Assembly: GCA_021767625.1 (NCBI GenBank)
Contig: JAASTB010000093.1
Span: 1-7,818, forward strand
Reading direction: 5' to 3'
DNA: 7,818 bases
Origin: Wenzhouxiangella sp.
GTDB taxonomy: Bacteria; Pseudomonadota; Gammaproteobacteria; Xanthomonadales; Wenzhouxiangellaceae
Part shown: in pieces, positions 1 through 4,930 of the stretch
Position numbering within the stretch: the stretch's first letter is position 1
How the letters are laid out: each line of letters opens with the position of its first letter
Notes under the pieces: generated by a model
Databases searched by the model: none
The model's input: the letters and a program-made list of their open reading frames with translations, nothing else
What the model was told of the DNA's origin: nothing
Position numbers and translations under genes: made by a program

Positions 1-85
1 CCCTGCCGGCGCTGATTGCGCGGATGAAATGCTCACTTACATCATCAGGCGGATTGGCGCAGTGAGCTGGGCGCTAACCTGTTTG
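1..85. other. Non-coding flank with a small hairpin, no gene identified
   Basis: No convincing coding sequence is visible. One plus-strand frame stays open from position 3 to a TGA at 63-65, but it is too short to identify and could be the tail of a gene outside the window. A hairpin can be drawn: GATG (23-26), a two-base bulge AA, ATG (29-31), an 8-nt loop, then CATCATC (40-46). A second, wider pair is GCTCACT (31-37) with AGTGAGC (61-67), which would compete with the first. No T-run follows either of them, so they are not classical terminators. The stretch lies beyond the 3' end of the leftward agu operon and may be a degenerate intergenic repeat. Confidence 0.3.
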
Positions 86-120
86 GACTTCCGGCTTCCG
101 ACCTCTGTCCTCTGTCTTCC
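86..120. repeat. Five tandem 7-bp CT-rich units downstream of aguB
   Basis: Five consecutive heptamers run without gaps: GACTTCC (86-92), GGCTTCC (93-99), GACCTCT (100-106), GTCCTCT (107-113) and GTCTTCC (114-120). The consensus is G-N-C-Y-T-C-Y. The array ends 12 bp from the aguB stop codon, so in the aguB transcript it would read as GA-rich units such as GGAAGAC and AGAGGAC. No inverted partner is present in the 85 bp to its left; one could lie outside the window. Degenerate GGACAGAGG-type heptad arrays are, from memory, common between genes in environmental proteobacteria. The function is unknown. Confidence 0.6.
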
Positions 121-132
121 GCCCCCGGCGCC

Positions 133-1020
133 TCAATCCCGCCAGCGCTTTAGGAGGTCGCCGTAGGCGTCGATGCGGCGGTCGCGCAGGAAGGGCCACA
201 TGCGCCGGACCTGCTCGGAGCGGCCCAGGTCCAGGCTGGCGAACAGCACTTCGGCCTCGCTGCCGGCTTCGGCCAGGACTTCGCCCTGGGGGCCGGCGAC
301 AAAGCTGTGCCCCCAGAACTCCGCCTCGCGCTTGCCGCCGGACCGGTCCGGTTCGAAGCCCACCCGATTACAGGTGGCCATCGGGATGCCGTTGGCAACC
401 GCGTGTGAGCGCTGGATCGTGCGCCATGCTTCGAGCTGGCGACGTTGCTCGGTTTCCTCGTCGTCGGGATCGAGGCCGATCGCGGTGGGGTAGAGCAGCA
501 GCTCGGCACCGGCCAGGGCCATCAGGCGGGCGGCTTCGGGATACCACTGGTCCCAGCAGACCAGCACGCCCAGCCGTCCTACCGAGGTGTCGATGGGCTC
601 GAAGCCGAGATCGCCGGGCGTGAAATAGAATTTCTCGTTGTAGCCGGGATCGTCGGGGATGTGCATCTTGCGATACACGCCGGCCAGCTCGCCGTCACGC
701 TCGAAAACCACCGAGGTGTTGTGCGCCAGGCCCGGGGCGCGATGTTCGAAGATCGAGCCCACCACGACGACGCCGTGATCGGCTGCGGCGCCCGACAGCA
801 TCCGGGCCGTCGGGCCGTCGAGAGGCTCGGCCAGATCGAACAGCGCCGGATCCTGGTACTTGCAGAAGTATTCGCTGGCGTGGAGTTCCGGCAGCAACAC
901 CAACTCGGCGCCCAGCTCGGCCGCGCGGGCGATACCGTCGGCCGTGGCCGCACGATTCTCGTCGGCTTCGGGGCCCATGGCGTGCTGGACCAGGGCGATG
1001 TCGAGGCGGCGCGTACTCAT
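133..1020 (-). CDS. aguB: N-carbamoylputrescine amidase
   Basis: The enzyme hydrolyses N-carbamoylputrescine to putrescine, CO2 and ammonia, the last step of the agmatine route to putrescine in the cytoplasm. The 295-residue protein is a single carbon-nitrogen hydrolase (nitrilase superfamily) domain. The catalytic triad is visible as Glu45 in LLPELHASEYF, Lys118 in YRKMHIPDDPGYNEKF and Cys155 in VLVCWDQWYPEAARL. These contexts are characteristic of the AguB branch rather than of beta-ureidopropionase or nitrilases proper, and the length is normal. Its ATG overlaps the aguA stop by 4 bp (ATGA), so translation is probably coupled; no strong Shine-Dalgarno sequence is seen. It is the last gene of a leftward operon. 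The substrate assignment rests on family motifs plus the adjacent agmatine deiminase, and is strong. Confidence 0.95.
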   Translation of the reverse strand: MSTRRLDIALVQHAMGPEADENRAATADGIARAAELGAELVLLPELHASEYFCKYQDPALFDLAEPLDGPTARMLSGAAADHGVVVVGSIFEHRAPGLAHNTSVVFERDGELAGVYRKMHIPDDPGYNEKFYFTPGDLGFEPIDTSVGRLGVLVCWDQWYPEAARLMALAGAELLLYPTAIGLDPDDEETEQRRQLEAWRTIQRSHAVANGIPMATCNRVGFEPDRSGGKREAEFWGHSFVAGPQGEVLAEAGSEAEVLFASLDLGRSEQVRRMWPFLRDRRIDAYGDLLKRWRD

Positions 1021-2003
1021 CCGAGTGCGGCCGGAATGTGCATGCTCGCGCAGTGCGGCCCGCCGGATTGCGTGATCATGGCGGCGGCCGGCACCTGGAC
1101 GATCCGGCGCTCGGGCAGCAGCTCGGCGAGGATGTCGCAGGCCGCCTCGTCGTGGCGGCTGCCGTAGGCGGGCACGAGGCAGCCGTCGTTGACGAACAGG
1201 AAATTCGCGTAGCTGGCCGGCAGTTCCGGGTCGATGTCGTCGGGGCAGGGCAGGGCCACGAGCCGGTATTCGTTCTCGTCGCGGGTGCGAAGGGTTTCCA
1301 GCTGGCCGCGAAGGCGGGCGGTTCGCTCGTCGTCACTCTGGGTCTGGAACACGATCGTGTCGTGATCCGTGAAGCGGGCCAGCGTGTCGATGTGGCCGTC
1401 CGTGTCGTCGCCCGCCATCGGTTCGATATCGATGCCGAGTACCTTGTCGACGTTGAGAAGGTTGTGCAGCTCGAAATCGATCTCGCGCTCGCTCAGGTGG
1501 GGATGCCGGGCGCGCAGGCAGTGCCAGTTGACCAGCAGGCGCCCCCTGCCGTCGCTTTCGATCGCCCCGCCTTCGAGTTCGAACAGGTACTGGCGGAACT
1601 GCATCCGGTCGAACAGCTCGTGGCGAGCCAGGTGGGTGTTGACGCGGTTGTCGAGCGAGGCCGGGTATTTGCCGCCCCATCCGTCGAAGTGAAAATCCAG
1701 CGCCAGGCGGTAGCCCGAGAACACCATGATGACCGGGCCATAGTCCCGGCACCAGGTGTCGTTGTAGCGAAGCGGAACGCGATGCAGGTCCGGCGCCTCC
1801 GCGAGCCCGTCAGGCGCGGGCTCGTCCTGCGGCACCAGCAGCACGACGGGCTGGAAACCGCGAATGGCCTCGATCAGTTGGCGGTACTCGTCACGGATGG
1901 CCTCGAGCTTGTCGTGCCAGTCGGAATCGGCAGCCGGCCAGGCGAGCAGGGTGGCGCTCTGTGCCTCCCACTCGGCCGGGAGGCGGTAATCGGTATGCGA
2001 CAT
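1017..2003 (-). CDS. aguA: Agmatine deiminase
   Basis: The enzyme converts agmatine to N-carbamoylputrescine and ammonia, feeding the amidase encoded next to it. The 328-residue protein belongs to the peptidyl-arginine deiminase-like (PAD_porph) family. Visible landmarks are the N-terminal LPAEWEAQSATLLAWP (8-23), NDTWCRDYGP (81-90), the ELEGGAI segment (142-148), GDDTDGHIDTLARF (198-211, carrying the active-site Asp and His) and the C-terminal SGGPHC with the nucleophile Cys318. It is slightly shorter than plant homologues. The usual NRNPHL segment reads ARHPHLS (165-171), a variant I recall from xanthomonad-type enzymes. The ATG lies 3 nt after the stop of the upstream gene and has no close Shine-Dalgarno sequence, suggesting coupling. 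No arginine decarboxylase, the agmatine source, lies in the window. Confidence 0.95.
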   Translation of the reverse strand: MSHTDYRLPAEWEAQSATLLAWPAADSDWHDKLEAIRDEYRQLIEAIRGFQPVVLLVPQDEPAPDGLAEAPDLHRVPLRYNDTWCRDYGPVIMVFSGYRLALDFHFDGWGGKYPASLDNRVNTHLARHELFDRMQFRQYLFELEGGAIESDGRGRLLVNWHCLRARHPHLSEREIDFELHNLLNVDKVLGIDIEPMAGDDTDGHIDTLARFTDHDTIVFQTQSDDERTARLRGQLETLRTRDENEYRLVALPCPDDIDPELPASYANFLFVNDGCLVPAYGSRHDEAACDILAELLPERRIVQVPAAAMITQSGGPHCASMHIPAALG

Positions 2004-2006
2004 GAA

Positions 2007-2330
2007 TCAGGGTTCGCTCCGGGCCTCGACTTCGCGCATGATGGCGTCGTGGTGGAGGACGCTCTCGATGACCAGGTCGTACTCGAAATAGACGTTGAAG
2101 TCGTCGTAGATCCAACGAGTGATCGGGGGGTCGCCGACGGGCGCGTGTTTGCTGTTCGGCTCGCCGTACCGTTCCTCGACCTGTTGCTGGGTGAGACCGT
2201 TCTGGGGCAAGTCGCGCATCATGCGCTCCTCGACCTTCTCGATCAGCAGGACGTCGCCGGCCACGGCGACCCCCATCATTGTGCTCAAAGCCGCCCCCCA
2301 AACCAGCTTGCCCACTGTGTTGCGCATCAT
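2007..2330 (-). CDS. Small secreted protein, BamE/SmpA-like pattern, function unknown
   Basis: This is a 107-residue protein with a clear Sec signal peptide: basic MMRNTVGK, a hydrophobic core (9-23) and an Ala-Val-Ala cleavage site before Gly25. There is no lipobox cysteine, so a soluble periplasmic protein is predicted. The mature part contains LPQNGLTQQQVEERYGEP (41-58), then VGDPPITRW (65-73) and YDDFNVYFEYDLVIESV (75-91). The 'Gly-hydroxylic-x-x-x-Val ... Gly-Glu-Pro' opening, followed by Trp and an FxVYFE strand, resembles the small BamE/SmpA-type fold. That is an inference from pattern only. The start at 2330 is chosen because GAGGAA sits 5 nt upstream and the signal peptide begins there; an ATG at 2378 would add 16 residues that spoil it. 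It is the first gene of the agu operon, 3 nt before aguA. Its link to polyamines is unknown. Confidence 0.85.
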   Translation of the reverse strand: MMRNTVGKLVWGAALSTMMGVAVAGDVLLIEKVEERMMRDLPQNGLTQQQVEERYGEPNSKHAPVGDPPITRWIYDDFNVYFEYDLVIESVLHHDAIMREVEARSEP

Positions 2331-2335
2331 GGCAG

Positions 2336-2341
2336 TTCCTC
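2336..2341 (-). promoter_or_regulatory. Ribosome binding site deciding the start of the small secreted protein
   Basis: The minus strand reads GAGGAA here, followed by five bases and then two consecutive ATG codons (2330-2328 and 2327-2325). Spacing fits either codon. It argues against the in-frame ATG at 2378, which lies upstream of a hairpin. Confidence 0.7.
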
Positions 2342-2356
2342 TGGTTGTGCCCTCGG

Positions 2357-2389
2357 CTTGCCGTGATTTGCACGGCAAGGCAGTGCAAA
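2357..2389. promoter_or_regulatory. Two overlapping inverted repeats in a divergent intergenic region
   Basis: The first dyad is a perfect 9-bp pair, CTTGCCGTG (2357-2365) and CACGGCAAG (2371-2379), with a 5-base loop. The second is a perfect 7-bp pair, TTTGCAC (2367-2373) and GTGCAAA (2383-2389), with a 9-base spacer. They share CAC at 2371-2373, so the two RNA hairpins are mutually exclusive. No T-run follows on either strand, so neither is a plain terminator. The site lies between the secreted-protein/agu operon and the dehydrogenase and could be a repressor operator or a leader hairpin of the leftward mRNA. Confidence 0.55.
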
Positions 2390-2415
2390 AATAGTAGCAT
2401 AAGCGGAGAACTCAA
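2388..2415 (-). promoter_or_regulatory. Candidate sigma70 promoter of the leftward agu operon
   Basis: On the minus strand TTGAGT (2415-2410) and TATTTT (2393-2388) are separated by 16 bp. Each matches the consensus at four of six positions, so this is a modest candidate. Transcription would start near 2380, placing the 9-bp hairpin at the very 5' end of the mRNA. Confidence 0.3.
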
Positions 2416-2432
2416 AGCGGATTCTCCCTATC

Positions 2433-3101
2433 ATGAAAACAGCAGTGATCACCGGCGCCAATCGAGGTATCGGACTCGAACTCGCACGTCAGCTCCTCGA
2501 CCGCGGCTACCGCGTCATCGCCGTCTGCCGCAACGCCTCGCCCGCCCTCAAGGCACTGGACGTGCAGGTCGAAGAGGGGATCGATATCACCGACCGAGAG
2601 AGCCTGCGGGAACTGGCCGACCGTCTGTCGGGCCGCCGCATCGACCTGCTGGTCAACAATGCCGGCGTACTGATTCCGTCCACCCTCGAGAATATCGAGG
2701 ACGAGCTCGATAACTGGCGCGCACAGTACGAGGTCAACGCGCTCGCCCCCCTGCGAGTGACACATGCCCTGATCAACCACCTGATCAACGGCGGCAAGGT
2801 CGTGATCATCTCCTCGCGGGTGGGCTCGATTGCCGACAACGGATCCGGCGGTGCCTGGGGTTACCGCATGTCCAAGGCAGCCGCCAACATGGCGGGCATG
2901 AACCTGGCCCACGAGCTCAGGGAGCGCGAGATTGCCGTGGGTCTCCTGCATCCCGGATTCGTGCGCACCGACATGACCGGTGGTCGCGGCGACGTCGAGC
3001 CGGCCGAGGCCGCCGCCGGCCTGGTCGAGCGCATCGACGAACTGAGCATGGACACGACCGGCAGCTTCCGCCACGCCAACGGTGAGGATTTGCCCTGGTA
3101 G
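2433..3101 (+). CDS. SDR family NAD(P)-dependent oxidoreductase, C-factor-like
   Basis: This 222-residue classical short-chain dehydrogenase is a single Rossmann domain. Visible motifs are the dinucleotide-binding TGANRGIG (7-14), DITD (51-54), NNAG (75-78), the structural Asn102 in EVNALAP, IISS (125-128, supplying the probable catalytic Ser) and the YRMSK box with Tyr144 and Lys148. HPGFVRTDM (173-181) follows, and the C-terminus ends GEDLPW. The short length, SSRVGSIADN and the terminal LPW resemble the C-factor/CsgA-like subgroup, whose substrates are mostly unknown. Cofactor choice cannot be fixed; Arg33 after the second strand may favour NADPH. It is transcribed alone and rightward, with no clear Shine-Dalgarno sequence before the ATG, and it converges on rsgA. 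The family is sure but the substrate is not. Confidence 0.9.
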   Translation: MKTAVITGANRGIGLELARQLLDRGYRVIAVCRNASPALKALDVQVEEGIDITDRESLRELADRLSGRRIDLLVNNAGVLIPSTLENIEDELDNWRAQYEVNALAPLRVTHALINHLINGGKVVIISSRVGSIADNGSGGAWGYRMSKAAANMAGMNLAHELREREIAVGLLHPGFVRTDMTGGRGDVEPAEAAAGLVERIDELSMDTTGSFRHANGEDLPW

Positions 3102-3122
3102 TCACAGGGAGGCGCTCGCGTA

Positions 3123-3292
3123 TCACGCAGAGCCGCAGAGGGGCAGAGTACGCAGAGGAATGCCCAGGGCTAATAAACGAAGAGCCAATAGACGGCGAGA
3201 TCCATCCTCTGATCCCGGAAAAAGTCGTCGACCGGGTTGCGAATACAAATTTGTTTTCTCTGCGAACTCTGCTCCTCTGCGGCTCCGCGTGA
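3123..3292. repeat. 170-bp element with 35-bp inverted arms made of 8-bp units
   Basis: The left arm (3123-3157) reads TC and then ACGCAGAG, CCGCAGAG, GGGCAGAG, an extra T, and ACGCAGAG. The right arm (3258-3292) is its inverse: CTCTGCGA plus A, CTCTGCTC, CTCTGCGG, CTCCGCGT, GA. The arms match at 32 of 35 positions, and the units keep the same order of first bases in both arms. About 100 bp separate them, and this spacer is less GC-rich than the flanking genes. No target-site duplication is visible at the edges and no transposase is encoded. The element fills most of the gap between the convergent dehydrogenase and rsgA. NCGCAGAG-type arrays are, from memory, widespread between genes in environmental bacteria. 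The element resembles a non-autonomous palindromic repeat; its role is unknown. Confidence 0.75.
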
Positions 3293-3326
3293 GACCCGAC
3301 GAGTTGCCTGCACCCGCATCCACCCG

Positions 3327-4199
3327 CTAGCGGAAGCGCTCCTGCTCGGCCAGCAGGCGCAGCCAGGCTTCGTGGCGAAAGGCGGGCAGGGCGCCGGATT
3401 CGACGGCGGCGATTACGCCGCAGCCCGGTTCGGAGCGGTGACGACAGTTGCGGAAGCGGCAGCGGGCGGCGTGTTCACTGAATTCCGGAAAGCCGATCTG
3501 CAACGTTTCGGCTTCCATCTTCCACAGGCCGTATTCCCACACGCCGGGCGTGTCGATTAGCCAGGCGTCGTCCCCATAGCGGTGCGCGGTAGCCGTGGTG
3601 GTCGTGTGCGTGCCCTTGCCGGTGACGTGCGAGAGCTTGCCGGTCTGGGCCTCGAGGTCGGGCACGAGGGCGTTGAGGAGGGAGGATTTACCCACGCCGG
3701 ACTGGCCGGCGAACAGCGTGACGCCGTGGCCCACCCGCCGCTTGAGCTCGCCGGTGTCGGGTTCCTGTCGGCACCGGGTTTCGATGGCGTCGAAGCCCAG
3801 TGCCGCCAGGGACTCGAGTTCGGTGAACGGCGGCTGCGCCGGCCGCGGCAGATCCGACTTGTTGACCACGATCAGCGGTTCGATGCCGCGGATCAGGCAG
3901 GCGGCCAGGTAGCGGTGGATCAGGTCGCGGCTGGGAGCCGGCTCGGAGGCGATCACGATCACGGCGCGATCGAGATTGGCCGCGATCGGGCGGAAGCGCC
4001 CCCGGCCGTCGCCGCGTCCGAAGAGGTTCCGGCGTTCGAGAACTTCGGTGAGGGTGCCGGCTGCGTCGAGCCGGACGAGGTCGCCGGGCAACGGCCGCTC
4101 GATGCGGCGCGGAAAATGGACCTTCACCAGATCGCCGTCGACCGCGGCTGCGCCGTGGTTGGCGTGCGCCTGGACCATGCGGACGGGGGCGGTGGTCAT
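3327..4199 (-). CDS. rsgA: Ribosome small subunit-dependent GTPase A
   Basis: RsgA is a circularly permuted GTPase that checks late 30S subunit maturation and releases RbfA. The 290-residue protein has the expected order: an N-terminal OB-fold (about 1-65), then the GTPase motifs in permuted sequence, with G4 NKSD (113-116) before the P-loop GQSGVGKSS (165-173), G2 in KGTHTTT (195-201) and G3 DTPG (216-219). The C-terminal zinc site is complete: Cys247, Cys252, His254 and Cys260. The length is at the short end of the family, without the longer N-terminal tail of E. coli RsgA. The ATG at 4199 is preceded by only a weak GGA. It is divergent from orn across 56 bp, a neighbourhood familiar in gammaproteobacteria. 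The TAG stop sits inside a 10-bp palindrome, CCGCTAGCGG (3324-3333). Confidence 0.97.
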   Translation of the reverse strand: MTTAPVRMVQAHANHGAAAVDGDLVKVHFPRRIERPLPGDLVRLDAAGTLTEVLERRNLFGRGDGRGRFRPIAANLDRAVIVIASEPAPSRDLIHRYLAACLIRGIEPLIVVNKSDLPRPAQPPFTELESLAALGFDAIETRCRQEPDTGELKRRVGHGVTLFAGQSGVGKSSLLNALVPDLEAQTGKLSHVTGKGTHTTTTATAHRYGDDAWLIDTPGVWEYGLWKMEAETLQIGFPEFSEHAARCRFRNCRHRSEPGCGVIAAVESGALPAFRHEAWLRLLAEQERFR

Positions 4200-4214
4200 C
4201 GGATCCGTGCTTGC

Positions 4215-4223
4215 TGGTATAGT
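4215..4223 (+). promoter_or_regulatory. Candidate extended -10 promoter of orn
   Basis: TGGTATAGT gives an extended -10 motif (TGn followed by TATAGT, five of six matches to the consensus). No good -35 hexamer lies 16-18 bp upstream, where the first codons of rsgA are, which is typical for extended -10 promoters. The predicted start near 4230 would leave a leader of about 26 nt before the orn ATG. Confidence 0.45.
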
Positions 4224-4255
4224 GCTGCCCCTGCCAAACGACAGCCGGCCCGGGC

Positions 4256-4804
4256 ATGAACGAGAACAACCTGATCTGGATCGACCTGGAGATGACCGGA
4301 CTCGATCCGGCCGCCGACACGATCATAGAAATCGCCACCCTGGTGACCGATGCCGACCTGACCGAGGTCGCCGTCGGGCCCGAACTGGCCATCGCAACGC
4401 CAAGATCGGTGCTCGAGGGGATGGACGAGTGGAATACCCGCACGCACACCGAATCGGGGCTGGTCCGGCGCTGCCTGGAGTCCGGCACTGATCTGGCCGA
4501 GGCCGAGCGCCGCACCATCGCTTTTCTCGAGCAGTACGTGCCTGCCGGCGCCTCGCCGATGTGCGGCAACTCCATCTGCCAGGATCGACGTTTCATGGCG
4601 CGCCTGATGCCGAGCCTGGAAGCCTATTTTCACTACCGCAATCTCGATGTCAGCACCCTCAAGGAGCTCTCGCGGCGCTGGGCGCCGGAAGTGGCCAAGG
4701 GATTCAGCAAGGACTCCAGCCACCAGGCCCTGGAGGATATCAGGGATTCGGTCGACGAGCTCCGCTACTACCGGCGTTTCATGGGCGAGCTGGGCGGGGC
4801 CTGA
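4256..4804 (+). CDS. orn: Oligoribonuclease
   Basis: Orn is a 3'-5' exoribonuclease that degrades RNA dinucleotides, including pGpG from cyclic-di-GMP turnover, and it finishes mRNA decay in the cytoplasm. The 182-residue protein is a complete DEDDh-type exonuclease: Asp10 and Glu12 in WIDLEMTGLDP, Asp110 in NSICQDRRF, His156 in SSHQALEDI and Asp161. The spacing matches the E. coli enzyme with a shift of two residues, and the length is standard. The ATG follows CCGGGC without a recognisable Shine-Dalgarno sequence, so translation initiation may be weak or start on a very short leader. It is a single gene, divergent from rsgA. A hairpin of 9-bp repeats with a T8 tail follows 6 bp after the TGA. 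Confidence 0.97.
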   Translation: MNENNLIWIDLEMTGLDPAADTIIEIATLVTDADLTEVAVGPELAIATPRSVLEGMDEWNTRTHTESGLVRRCLESGTDLAEAERRTIAFLEQYVPAGASPMCGNSICQDRRFMARLMPSLEAYFHYRNLDVSTLKELSRRWAPEVAKGFSKDSSHQALEDIRDSVDELRYYRRFMGELGGA

Positions 4805-4810
4805 GACCCT

Positions 4811-4899
4811 GCAACCACGGAATACACTGAAACCACGGAAAAGCCAAAAGGCTTTCTTTTTCCGTGTATGCCGTGATTCCCGTGGTTCCGGTTTTTTTT
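4811..4899 (+). terminator. Long hairpin with T8 tail, likely orn terminator
   Basis: An interrupted stem runs from 4811 to about 4889. The outer part pairs AACCACGG (4813-4820) with CCGTGGTT (4880-4887), and the tip pairs AAGCC (4841-4845) with GGCTT (4850-4854) across an AAAA loop. Eight consecutive T residues follow at 4892-4899. That gives a plausible rho-independent terminator for rightward orn. The minus strand lacks a T-run after the stem, so ppsA, arriving from the other side, would not get an equal signal. Confidence 0.55.
4814..4886. repeat. Inverted pair of three 9-bp units between orn and ppsA
   Basis: The left arm has three gapless nonamers: ACCACGGAA (4814-4822), TACACTGAA (4823-4831) and ACCACGGAA (4832-4840). 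The right arm carries the inverse in the same phase: TTCCGTGTA (4860-4868), TGCCGTGAT (4869-4877) and TCCCGTGGT (4878-4886). Opposed units match at 8, 5 and 7 of 9 positions from outside to inside, so the arms are less alike than in the 8-bp element. The central 19 bp form a small hairpin tip. Similar CCACGGAATACACGG arrays are, as I recall, common in intergenic regions of other bacteria. Confidence 0.7.
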
Positions 4900-4930
4900 C
4901 GAGACGAGGTCAGACGAACCGACACCGATC

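Noticed and set aside
1..65. The C-terminal end of a rightward gene ending at the TGA at 63-65
   Set aside because: Only about 20 codons are visible, with no recognisable motif, and a hairpin overlaps them. A coding claim cannot be supported without the sequence to the left.
1038..2366. A 442-codon open frame on the plus strand opposite aguA and the small secreted gene
   Set aside because: It is antisense to genes with clear catalytic motifs and has low-complexity Val/Ala/Arg/Gly-rich composition typical of shadow frames in high-GC DNA. It has no recognisable domain.
2357..2379. An intrinsic terminator in the region between the agu operon and the dehydrogenase
   Set aside because: The 9-bp stem is not followed by a T-run on either strand, and it lies upstream of both flanking genes rather than after one.
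3123..3292. A CRISPR array or an integron attC site
   Set aside because: The units are 8 bp and contiguous, with no spacers between repeats, and there is a single inverted pair. No cas or integrase gene is present and no attC core sites are seen.
3082..3330. Small open frames over the 8-bp repeat element on both strands
   Set aside because: Their sequences come largely from translating the repeat arms (for example APLRLRV-type and LPLCGSA-type strings). Such frames are often misannotated as hypothetical proteins.
4200..4255. A leftward rsgA promoter using TTGGCA (minus strand, 4237-4232) as the -35
   Set aside because: No acceptable -10 hexamer lies 15-19 bp downstream; the TATACC on that strand is only 10 bp away.
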